In this document: one piece after another, positions 5,010-11,338 of the stretch | Position numbering within the stretch: the first letter of the stretch is position 1 | Layout of the letters: each line of letters opens with the position of its first letter | Assembly (NCBI GenBank): GCA_001796995.1 | Contig: MGOB01000024.1 | Location: 67,979-80,433 of the forward strand | From: Chloroflexi bacterium RBG_16_68_14 | Lineage (GTDB): Bacteria > Chloroflexota > Dehalococcoidia > DSTF01 > RBG-16-68-14 | Direction: 5' to 3' | Length of the DNA stretch: 12,455 nt | Made by a program: the position numbers and the translations under genes | The notes under the pieces: model-generated | What the model was told of the DNA's origin: nothing | Seen by the model: only the letters and a program-made list of their open reading frames with translations | Database searches by the model: none

Positions 5010-6203
5010 GTGACCACCTACGACGCCATCGTCGTCGGCGCCGGGCCGGCCGGGAGCACGGCGGCGCGGCTGCTGGCCCAGCGCGGCGCGCGCGTCCTCC
5101 TGCTCGACCGCGCCCGCTTCCCCCGCGATAAGCCCTGCGGCGGCGCCGTCACCGTCCGCGCCGCTCGCGAAGCCGGCATCGACCTCTCGCCCGTCATCGA
5201 GCGCACGGTGACCGAGGTGCGGGTCAGCTTCCGCCAGGGCAAGACCTTTGTCCGCGCGTCGGCGGAGCCGCTCACCTACATGACCCAGCGCTGCCGGCTG
5301 GACGCCTACCTGGCGGAGCAGGCGGCGTGTGCCGGGGTCGACTTTCATGACAGCGTAGCCGTGCGCCAGGTTGTAGGGGCGCACGGCCCCTTCGACTTCG
5401 CTCAGGGCAGGCGTGCGCCCCTACAGGCCGATGGCGTCCTCGTCCGCACCGACGGCGACAGCTATCGCGCCCGCGCGCTGGTGGGCGCCGACGGCGCCAA
5501 CGGCGTCGTCGCCCGCGCCCTGGGCCTGGCGCCCGTGGGCGAGGAGGCGGTGGCGCTGGAAGGCAACGTCCCAGCGGACGACAAACTGCTGGACCGCTGG
5601 GAGCACGCCATCGCCCTGGACCTGGGGGGCATCCCCGGCGGCTACGGCTGGCTCTTCCCCAAGGGCGACCACCTGAACGTGGGCGTCGGCGGCTGGCGCT
5701 GGCTGGGGCCCACCCTGCGCCGGCGGCTCTCCGACCTCTGCCGCTTCCTGGAGCTGGACGAATCGGGGCTCTGGGGGCTGCGCGGCCACCACCTGCCGAT
5801 GCGAAAGCCCGACGCCCGCCTCTGGCGCGGCCCGGCCCTGCTCGCCGGCGACGCCGCCGGCCTGGTCGACCCCCTCTCCGGCGAGGGGATCGATGCCGCC
5901 TTCGTCAGCGGCCGGCTGGCGGCGGAGGCGATCATCGCCTTCCTGGCGGGCGAGGCAGAAGACTTAACCGGCTACGAAACCGCCGTCGAGCGGGAGCTGA
6001 TGGAGGACATCCGGGTCTCCCGAAAACTCCAGGCCGTCTTCCATCGCATCCCGCGCCCCTGCGTCGCCGTCATGCGGCGCAGCGACGCTTTCTGGCGCAT
6101 CCTGCGCGCCCTGGTGCGGGGCGAGAGCAGCTACGCCGAGTTCCGGCGGCGCTTGGGCCCGCTGCGGCTCGCCCTGGACGCGACGGCCTGGGTGTGCAAG
6201 TGA
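5010..6203 (+). CDS. Geranylgeranyl reductase family FAD-dependent oxidoreductase
   Basis: 397 residues. The N-terminal dinucleotide fold has VVGAGPAG (Gly10, Gly12, Gly15) and an acidic end LLLDRARFPRDKPCGGAV, with the CGG typical of this family at 43-45. GGYGWLFPKGDHLNVG (Tyr212-Gly) matches the family's YxWxFP substrate motif, and LLAGDAAGLVDPLSGEGI (Asp281) is the second FAD-binding motif. Such enzymes reduce isoprenoid double bonds of lipids, quinones or chlorophyll side chains; the substrate here is not determinable. The GTG start is preferred over an upstream frame reaching 4560 because that frame overlaps the opposing GNAT gene and the -10 box lies 6 bases ahead of the GTG. Residues 122-139 are encoded by a palindromic repeat and look inserted between VRQV and ADGVLVRTD. 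Its first 33 bases recur at 4123-4155. Confidence 0.9.
   Translation: MTTYDAIVVGAGPAGSTAARLLAQRGARVLLLDRARFPRDKPCGGAVTVRAAREAGIDLSPVIERTVTEVRVSFRQGKTFVRASAEPLTYMTQRCRLDAYLAEQAACAGVDFHDSVAVRQVVGAHGPFDFAQGRRAPLQADGVLVRTDGDSYRARALVGADGANGVVARALGLAPVGEEAVALEGNVPADDKLLDRWEHAIALDLGGIPGGYGWLFPKGDHLNVGVGGWRWLGPTLRRRLSDLCRFLELDESGLWGLRGHHLPMRKPDARLWRGPALLAGDAAGLVDPLSGEGIDAAFVSGRLAAEAIIAFLAGEAEDLTGYETAVERELMEDIRVSRKLQAVFHRIPRPCVAVMRRSDAFWRILRALVRGESSYAEFRRRLGPLRLALDATAWVCK
5373..5426 (+). repeat. In-frame composite palindromic repeat inside the reductase gene
   Basis: 14-base perfect inverted arms, TGTAGGGGCGCACG (5372-5385) and CGTGCGCCCCTACA (5412-5425), enclose an inner part with CCCTTCGACTTCGCTCAGGG, itself a motif seen in dispersed bacterial repeats. 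From GTA to CAG it is 54 bases = 18 codons, VGAHGPFDFAQGRRAPLQ. It starts with VGA and ends with APLQ, as does the repeat in the cyclase gene. Confidence 0.8.
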
Positions 6204-6227
6204 GTGTGAGGAGGAGGGCTAGCAGAG

Positions 6228-6797
6228 GTGTTCAGATCAGCACTTCTCTTTGCGGGGGTCCTGGCTTTCATCGCGTGCGGCTCCGGAGGCAAGGAACCAG
6301 AGGCGACCTCCACGGAAAGCCCTCCAGCGCGTACGTCAATCCCAACCGTTGCCAGCACGCCCATGACGTCCACGGAGCCATTCGCATACTGCACCGCTGT
6401 CGGCACAAGTGACTATCCCTATCAAGACCCCCGTTGGCTGGGGCCGCCGGTCCCCAGCGCTGTCATCGAAGGTCTCCGGAGCGCGTTGGGACGCCCAGGC
6501 GACGCTGCCGTGTCGGCGACCGCGATGGCATGGCGCTGTATGGACAGGAACCTTCTGGGCTGCTGGGTGGGAGCCAACTTGCCCTGCTGGCAGGCTGATA
6601 CGCGAACCGAGCCCAGTCCGGGAATGGTCAATGATTGCCGCGAACATCCGAACGAACCACCAAGTGGGGCGGCGACTGGGCACAGCACCATCTACGTATG
6701 GGAGTGTCAAGGTGGCGTTCCCGTCATCGTGAGACAGTTCTGGCACGTGGACCCTAGGGGATTTGTGGCGGAGCTGTGGTATGAAATCCGTCCATAG
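6228..6797 (+). CDS. Small secreted Cys-rich hypothetical protein, probable lipoprotein
   Basis: 189 residues, not assigned to a named family. GTG start with AGGAGGAGGG (6209-6217 region) about 10 bases upstream. The N-terminus is a signal peptide (MFRSALLFAGVLAFIAC) with a possible lipobox FIAC at Cys17; Phe at -3 is unusual, so lipidation is likely but not certain. A low-complexity Thr/Ser/Pro/Glu linker (to about residue 50) precedes a compact domain with six further Cys, in FAYC, WRC, LLGC, LPC, NDC and WEC, which could form disulphides outside the cell. The end, GFVAELWYEI, is beta-rich. It begins 24 bases after the reductase stop codon and may be cotranscribed. Codon use is less GC-biased than in its neighbours. 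Nothing links it to BCAA synthesis. Confidence 0.7.
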   Translation: MFRSALLFAGVLAFIACGSGGKEPEATSTESPPARTSIPTVASTPMTSTEPFAYCTAVGTSDYPYQDPRWLGPPVPSAVIEGLRSALGRPGDAAVSATAMAWRCMDRNLLGCWVGANLPCWQADTRTEPSPGMVNDCREHPNEPPSGAATGHSTIYVWECQGGVPVIVRQFWHVDPRGFVAELWYEIRP

Positions 6798-6819
6798 GCC
6801 GTAGTCCGCGCCATCTGTA

Positions 6820-6848
6820 TTGACAACGCCTATCTCGCAGGGTAGACT
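6820..6848 (+). promoter_or_regulatory. Sigma-70-type promoter of the ilvB leader and operon
   Basis: TTGACA (6820-6825), spacer of exactly 17, TAGACT (6843-6848): the best promoter in the window. Expected start near 6855, within a few bases of the leader-peptide ATG at 6858. Confidence 0.85.
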
Positions 6849-6857
6849 GGGTTCACT

Positions 6858-6953
6858 ATGGTGAAGCACGAGGACCAGACGGTCGTTCCAGGTCTCGGCG
6901 TACTGGTATTGCTGGGTCTTGGCCTGCTCCTGCTGGGCGGGCTTCGGAGGTGA
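6858..6953 (+). CDS. Putative ilvB leader peptide (attenuator), 31 aa
   Basis: ATG-TGA ORF of 31 residues right behind the strongest promoter in the window. It holds 10 Leu and 5 Val, in runs such as VLVLLGLGLLLLGG. Several of these use codons avoided by neighbouring genes (GTA twice, GTT, TTG, CTT twice), as expected where ribosome stalling senses charged tRNA. There is no Ile. It begins 9 bases after the -10 box, so is probably translated from a near-leaderless mRNA. Two hairpins follow its stop codon, then ilvB. Leader peptides of this kind control ilv and leu operons in enterobacteria and ilvBNC in corynebacteria. An alternative is a small one-pass membrane peptide; the LLGLGLLLLGGLRR end superficially resembles a PEP-CTERM tail. 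Too short for routine gene calling. Confidence 0.65.
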   Translation: MVKHEDQTVVPGLGVLVLLGLGLLLLGGLRR

Positions 6954-7029
6954 GGTCCTCGGCTACGTAGAGACTCCACTAGACCAACTCCGAGGACCGG
7001 CCCCGAACCAATCGGGGCCGTAACGTTAC
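6954..7029 (+). promoter_or_regulatory. ilvB leader RNA hairpins, probable attenuator
   Basis: Directly after the leader TGA, GGTCCTCGG (6954-6962) pairs perfectly with CCGAGGACC (6990-6998). Next, CGGCCCCGA (6998-7006) pairs with TCGGGGCCG (7012-7020) around ACCAA. CGAGGACC also occurs inside the leader ORF (6869-6876), so it can compete for the first arm. The second hairpin could terminate or hide downstream sequence, but no T-tract follows. The two main stems share only one base, so they are not clearly exclusive in the classical way. A 10-bp palindrome GTAACGTTAC (7020-7029) comes next. Confidence 0.6.
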
Positions 7030-7052
7030 TAGCGACACGGAGGATAGAAACC

Positions 7053-8768
7053 ATGACGAAGATGACGGGAGCGCAGATCGTGATGGAGTGCCTGGCCCGG
7101 GAGGGGGTAGAGTACATCTTCGGCATCCCGGGCGGCGCCAACCTGCCCCTGTACGACACGCTGCCCCAGTACCCCCAGATCCGGCACATCCTGGTCCGCC
7201 ACGAGCAGGCCGCCGCCCACGCCGCTGATGCCTACGCTCGCGTCACCGGCAAGGCCGGCGTCTGCTGGGCGACCTCCGGCCCCGGCGCCACCAACCTGGT
7301 GACCGGCATCGCCAACGCCTCGATGGACTCGGTGCCGCTGGTGTGCATTACCGGCGCCGTGGTGAGCTGGCTCATCGGCCGCGATGGCTTCCAGGAGGCG
7401 GACATCACCGGCATCACTATCCCTATCACCAAGCAGAATTACCTGGTGCTGGACGTGGACGACCTGGCCCAAACCGTCCGGGAGGCGTTCCACATCGCCA
7501 CCACCGGCCGGCCGGGCCCGGTGCTCATCGATATCCCCCGGGACATCCAGCAGCAGCAGACGGAGTTCCACTACCCGGAGAAGGTGGACATCCCCAGCTA
7601 CCGGCCGGTGACCAAGGGCCACCCGGGCCAGATCCGCAAGGCCGCCCAGCTCATCGCCGAAGCGGAGCGGCCCCTCATCCTGGCCGGCCACGGCGTCGTC
7701 CTCGCCCGCGCCTACGATGAGCTGCGGGAGCTGGCGGAGCGGGCCCACATCCCGGTGATCTGCACCCTGCTCGGCATCGGCGGCTTCCCCGGCTCCCACG
7801 AGCTGTACCTGGGCATGCCCGGCATGCACGGCATGTACTGGAACAACATCGCCATCTCCGAGGCCGACCTGATCATCGGCATCGGCATGCGCTTCGACGA
7901 CCGGGTGACGGGCCGGCTGAAGGACTTCGCCCCCAACGCCAGGATCATCCACATCGACGTCGACCCGGCGGAGATCGGCAAGAACGTGAGGACGACGGTG
8001 CCCATCGTGGGCGACGTGAAGGAGGTGCTGAGCGACCTCAACCCGCTGGTGCAGCCCGCTCGCCACGATGCCTGGTGTCGGCACATCCAGGAGATCCGCC
8101 GCGAGCACCCCTCCATCACCATCCCCAACGTGGACAAGGTGCTGCCCCAGTTTGTGATCAAGAAGATCTACGAGCTCTCCGGCCCGGACGCCTACTTTGT
8201 GACCGGCGTGGGCCAGCACCAGATGTGGGCCGCCCAGTTCTTCTGGGGCGACAACCCAGGCAGCTTTGTCACCTCCGGCGGCCTGGGGACGATGGGCTTC
8301 GAGGTGCCGGCGGCCATGGGCGTCCAGTTCGCCCGGCCCAAGGACCTGGTCTGGTCCATCTGTGGCGACGGCGGGTTCCAGATGACCATGCAGGAGATGG
8401 CCACCATCGTCGAGCACGAGCTGCCCATCAAGTTCGCTATCATTAACAACGGCCACCTGGGCATGGTGCGCCAGTGGCAGCACCTCTTCTACGACGACAA
8501 CTTGCAGGCGGTGCGCCTTTTCCACCCGGACTACGTCAAGCTGGCCGAAGCCTTCGGCGCAGCCGGCCTGCGGGTGACGGACAAGATAGAGGTGGAGCCG
8601 GCTATCGAGAAGGCGCTCCGGCACCCAGGCCCCGTGATCATCGACTTCCACGTGGAGCAACACGAGGACATCTATCCCATGATGCCGCCCGGCGCCTCCC
8701 TCGCGGAGACGGTGGACCAGCCGGAAGCAGAGCGGGAGGCGAAGCCGGAGAAAGTGAGGTCGTCATGA
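7053..8768 (+). CDS. ilvB: Acetolactate (acetohydroxyacid) synthase, large catalytic subunit
   Basis: 571 residues. ThDP-dependent condensation of two pyruvates, or pyruvate with 2-ketobutyrate, the first common step of BCAA synthesis. Visible: catalytic Glu51 in RHEQAAAHAADAYAR; TSGPGATNLVTGIANA; Phe113-Gln114 in RDGFQEADITG; MRFDDRVTG in the central FAD-binding domain; and the ThDP/Mg motif from Gly438-Asp439-Gly440 to Asn465-Asn466, followed by GHLGMVRQW with Trp475. Length is normal. The loop GAVVSWLIGRDGFQE differs from the common GQVPxxLIGTDAFQE at Ala102, Val104, Arg110 and Gly112. GGAGGAT (7039-7045) lies 7 bases before the ATG at 7053; a second in-frame ATG at 7065 is possible. The gene ends in an ATGA overlap with ilvN. 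Control by the upstream attenuator is inferred. Confidence 0.97.
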   Translation: MTKMTGAQIVMECLAREGVEYIFGIPGGANLPLYDTLPQYPQIRHILVRHEQAAAHAADAYARVTGKAGVCWATSGPGATNLVTGIANASMDSVPLVCITGAVVSWLIGRDGFQEADITGITIPITKQNYLVLDVDDLAQTVREAFHIATTGRPGPVLIDIPRDIQQQQTEFHYPEKVDIPSYRPVTKGHPGQIRKAAQLIAEAERPLILAGHGVVLARAYDELRELAERAHIPVICTLLGIGGFPGSHELYLGMPGMHGMYWNNIAISEADLIIGIGMRFDDRVTGRLKDFAPNARIIHIDVDPAEIGKNVRTTVPIVGDVKEVLSDLNPLVQPARHDAWCRHIQEIRREHPSITIPNVDKVLPQFVIKKIYELSGPDAYFVTGVGQHQMWAAQFFWGDNPGSFVTSGGLGTMGFEVPAAMGVQFARPKDLVWSICGDGGFQMTMQEMATIVEHELPIKFAIINNGHLGMVRQWQHLFYDDNLQAVRLFHPDYVKLAEAFGAAGLRVTDKIEVEPAIEKALRHPGPVIIDFHVEQHEDIYPMMPPGASLAETVDQPEAEREAKPEKVRSS

Positions 8769-9334
8769 CCAAGCACACCATCGTCGCCCTGGTGGAAGAC
8801 CGACCGGGCGTCCTCAACCGCATCGCCAGCAAGTGGCGACAGCGCGGGTTCAACATCGAGAGCCTCGCCGTCGGCCACAGCGAGATGGCCGGCCTCTCCC
8901 GCATGACCTTCACCGTCGACGGGACGACCACGGACGTTGACCAGGTCACCAAGCAGATGTACAAGCTCATCGAGGTGGTGAAGGTCACCGACCTGACGGA
9001 GCACGACATGGTGCACCGGGAGTTGGCCCTGGTCAAGGTGGCAGCCAACCCGCAGCAGCGGAGCGCCATCATCGAGATCGTCGATATCTTCCGGGCCAAG
9101 ATCGTCGACGTCGCACCCGAGTCGCTGATCATCGAGGTGACGGGCACGGAGGACAAGATCGACGCTATCTTCGAGATGCTGCGCCCGTACGGGATCAAGG
9201 AGCTGGTGCGCACCGGTCGCATAGCGATGACCCGGGGCGCGGCCGCGCCCACCTCGGTGGACGGCGGCAAGGGCGAGCACCACCGCTACCGGCCGGCCGG
9301 CGAGGGCAAGCCCAAGGTAGGCAGCCTGCTGTAG
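8765..9334 (+). CDS. ilvN: Acetolactate synthase, small regulatory subunit
   Basis: 189 residues. Binds IlvB, raises its activity and confers valine feedback inhibition in characterised enzymes. The N-terminal ACT domain is plain: VALVEDRPGVLNRIAS, then RGFNIESLAVGHSE and SRMTFTVDG. The second half has the usual ELALVKVAAN, ESLIIEVTGTEDKIDAI and LVRTGRIAMTRG. About 25 residues after TRG (Gly/Lys/Pro-rich, ending KPKVGSLL) extend beyond the common 160-170 residue length and look disordered. The ATG lies within the last codons of ilvB (4-base overlap), so translation is coupled and the start is firm; a longer frame from 8474 would run through ilvB and is rejected. IlvC follows after 21 bases. 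Confidence 0.96.
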   Translation: MTKHTIVALVEDRPGVLNRIASKWRQRGFNIESLAVGHSEMAGLSRMTFTVDGTTTDVDQVTKQMYKLIEVVKVTDLTEHDMVHRELALVKVAANPQQRSAIIEIVDIFRAKIVDVAPESLIIEVTGTEDKIDAIFEMLRPYGIKELVRTGRIAMTRGAAAPTSVDGGKGEHHRYRPAGEGKPKVGSLL

Positions 9335-9355
9335 GAGGAGAAGGAGCGACGCCCC

Positions 9356-10354
9356 ATGACTGAGATCTACTACGACAAGGACGCGGACCTCTCGCTGCTG
9401 GAGGGCAAGACCATCGGGGTGGTCGGCTTCGGCAGCCAGGGGCATGCCCATGCCCTCAACCTGAAGGACAGCGGAATGAACGTCATCGTCGGCCTCTACC
9501 CCGGCTCCAAGAGCTGGGCGAAGGCGGAGGAGGCCGGCCTGCGGGTCGGCACTGTGGCCGACGTGGCCCGCGAGGCGGACATCATCATGATCCTGGCGCC
9601 GGACCAGGTGCAGCGGGAGCTGTACGAGCACCACATCGAGCAGGGGCTCTCCGCCGGCAAGACGCTCATGTTCGCCCACGGCTTCAACATCCACTACCGG
9701 CAGATCCAGCCGCCACCGGACATCGATGTCTCCATGGTCGCGCCCAAGGGCCCGGGGCACATGCTGCGCAAGCTTTTCACGGATGGCATCGGCATGCCGG
9801 CGCTGCTGGCGGTCCACCAGAACACGACGGAGCTGGCCAAGCAGACGGCGCTGGCCTACGCCAGGGGCATCGGCTGCGCACGCGCCGGCGTACTGACGAC
9901 CACCTTCCAGGAGGAGACGGAGACCGACCTCTTCGGCGAGCAGACCGTCCTCTGCGGCGGCGTCACCGCGCTGATCAAGACAGCGTTCGAGACGCTGGTG
10001 GAGGCGGGCTACCAGCCGGAGGTGGCCTACTTTGAGTGCCTGCACGAGCTGAAGCTGCTGGTGGACTTCATCCACCAGGGCGGCATGGCCTCCATGCGCT
10101 ACACCATCAGCGACACCGCGGAGTACGGCGACTACACCCGCGGCCCGCGCGTCATCGATGAGCACGTGCGGGAGAGCATGCGCCAGATCCTGCGCGAGAT
10201 CCAGGACGGCACCTTCGCCCGCGAGTGGATCCTGGAGAACCAGGCGGGCCGCCCCAGCTTCCTGGCCCTGCGCCGCATCAACGCGGAGCACCCCATCGAG
10301 CAGGTGGGCGCGGAGCTGCGGGGTATGATGAGTTGGCTAAAGGCGAAGGAGTGA
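9356..10354 (+). CDS. ilvC: Ketol-acid reductoisomerase, class I
   Basis: 332 residues. Isomerises and reduces acetolactate or acetohydroxybutyrate to dihydroxy acids, using Mg2+ and NAD(P)H. The N-terminal Rossmann domain has GVVGFGSQGHAHALNLKDSG. The cofactor loop reads VGLYPGSKSWAKAEEAG, with Tyr48 where many NADPH enzymes have Arg; Ser51 and Ser53 are kept. APKGPGHMLRKLF and the acidic helices FQEETETDLFGEQTVLCGG and ECLHELKLLVDFIHQGGM carry the Mg ligands. RYTISDTAEYGDYTRGPRV and GRPSFLALRR complete the family pattern, and the length is typical of the short class I form. A run of GGAGGAGAAGGAG (9334-9346) overlaps the ilvN stop and lies 9 bases before the ATG. Confidence 0.97.
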   Translation: MTEIYYDKDADLSLLEGKTIGVVGFGSQGHAHALNLKDSGMNVIVGLYPGSKSWAKAEEAGLRVGTVADVAREADIIMILAPDQVQRELYEHHIEQGLSAGKTLMFAHGFNIHYRQIQPPPDIDVSMVAPKGPGHMLRKLFTDGIGMPALLAVHQNTTELAKQTALAYARGIGCARAGVLTTTFQEETETDLFGEQTVLCGGVTALIKTAFETLVEAGYQPEVAYFECLHELKLLVDFIHQGGMASMRYTISDTAEYGDYTRGPRVIDEHVRESMRQILREIQDGTFAREWILENQAGRPSFLALRRINAEHPIEQVGAELRGMMSWLKAKE

Positions 10355-10366
10355 GGGTCGATGTCA

Positions 10367-10398
10367 GGGCCGGACAGGCCTGAAGGCCTGTCCGGCCC
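10367..10398. repeat. Perfect 14-bp-stem hairpin with TGAA loop between ilvC and the ferritin-like gene
   Basis: Arms GGGCCGGACAGGCC (10367-10380) and GGCCTGTCCGGCCC (10385-10398) around TGAA. No T-tract follows, so it is either a dispersed palindromic repeat or a structure that trims expression of the downstream gene. The TGAA loop matches the hairpins at 11318-11337 and 11882-11899. Confidence 0.7.
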
Positions 10399-10426
10399 CG
10401 GGGCAGACTGCAGTAAGGAGGGACCG

Positions 10427-11302
10427 ATGCCTAAGGGAAGCAAGCAACTGCTGGCCGCGATGAACGAGGCCCTCTCCGAGGAGCTGGCCTCCACCATCCA
10501 GTACCTCTGGCACCATATCCAAGCGCGGGGCATCCTCAGCGCGGCCATCGCCGACATGTTCAAGCAGATCGCGATGGTGGAGATGAAGCACGCCGAACGG
10601 ATCGCGGAGCGGATCGACCTCCTGGGCGGCCGACCCACCACGGCGCCGGACGCCATCAGCCCCGGCGCCCACGGCGACGTGGCCCGCATGCTGCGGGAGA
10701 ACCTCCGGGCGGAGGAGAAGGCGGTCGCCATGTACCGCCAACTCGTCCAGATGGCCCGGGACGAGAACGACCCCGTCTCCCGCGTCATCTTCGAGGAGAT
10801 CCTGGGCGAAACTGAGGAGCACGCCCACGAGCTGAGCAAGCTCCTGGCCGACGTGGGCGATGCCGAGCGAGGGCGAGGGCGGCGCAAGAAACGCTCCAAG
10901 CTCATCGACGCGCTGACCATCGCCGTGTCCGACGAGCTGGCCGCCATCATCCAGTACCAGTGGCACCACGTCATGGCCCGCGGCATCGCCTCGCCGGCGA
11001 TCCTGGACATGTTCGAGGGCAACTCCATGGACGAGATGCGCCACGCCTACGCCTTCGCCGAGCGCATCGACCTGCTGGGCGGCGACCTGACGGTGGAGAT
11101 CCACCCGATCCGCGTCGGCGGCACCCTGCAAAAGATGATCCGCGACGACCTCGCCGGCGAGCACCGAGCCATCGAGATGTACAAGGGGTACGTCAAGCTG
11201 GCCGAGCAGGAGAACGACCCGGTCACCCGCCGCCTCTTCGAGGGGGCCCTGGCCAACGAGGAAGGCCACGCCAACACGCTGGAGAGCCTGCTGGAGAAGT
11301 GA
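10427..11302 (+). CDS. Tandem double-domain ferritin-like diiron protein
   Basis: 291 residues made of two ferritin-like four-helix bundles in a row, about 1-143 and 157-291, joined by a basic linker (GRGRRKKRSK). Predicted iron ligands in the first: Glu19, Glu52-x-x-His55, Glu96, His132, with Thr129 where a Glu is expected. In the second: Glu170, Glu203-x-x-His206, Glu245, Glu278-x-x-His281, a complete set. The halves are clearly related (STIQYLWHHIQARGI against AIIQYQWHHVMARGI). Each half is about the size of a whole single-domain ferritin-like or bacterioferritin-type protein, so it is an internal duplication. Iron storage, oxidation or peroxide defence is likely, the exact role unknown. 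AAGGAGGG (10415-10422) fixes the ATG at 10427 over an in-frame ATG at 10361 that would translate the hairpin. It lies 72 bases after ilvC and is probably in the operon. Confidence 0.88.
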   Translation: MPKGSKQLLAAMNEALSEELASTIQYLWHHIQARGILSAAIADMFKQIAMVEMKHAERIAERIDLLGGRPTTAPDAISPGAHGDVARMLRENLRAEEKAVAMYRQLVQMARDENDPVSRVIFEEILGETEEHAHELSKLLADVGDAERGRGRRKKRSKLIDALTIAVSDELAAIIQYQWHHVMARGIASPAILDMFEGNSMDEMRHAYAFAERIDLLGGDLTVEIHPIRVGGTLQKMIRDDLAGEHRAIEMYKGYVKLAEQENDPVTRRLFEGALANEEGHANTLESLLEK

Positions 11303-11317
11303 ACGCAGCTACAACTA

Positions 11318-11337
11318 CCCCAGCCTGAAGGCTGGGG
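11318..11337. repeat. Left-end hairpin of the IS200/IS605 element
   Basis: 8-bp perfect stem CCCCAGCC/GGCTGGGG with TGAA loop, 2 bases before the transposase ATG triplet. Confidence 0.8.
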
Positions 11338-11338
11338 C

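Noticed and set aside
6858..6953. Stand-alone PEP-CTERM-like sorting signal
   Set aside because: The hydrophobic end with RR looks similar, but there is no PEP motif and no protein body, and its place between an ilv promoter and hairpins fits a leader peptide.
6954..7052. T-box riboswitch upstream of ilvB
   Set aside because: No GGTGGNACC-type antiterminator bulge sequence was found; the Leu/Val-rich ORF with hairpins explains the region better.
7029..8663. 544-codon minus-strand ORF across ilvB
   Set aside because: Shadow of ilvB with repetitive His/Val/Asp/Gly composition and no recognisable domain. The same holds for the 539-codon minus ORF at 8672-10291.
10361..10426. 22-codon N-terminal extension of the ferritin-like protein
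   Set aside because: It would translate the 14-bp hairpin, and a strong AAGGAGGG precedes the ATG at 10427.
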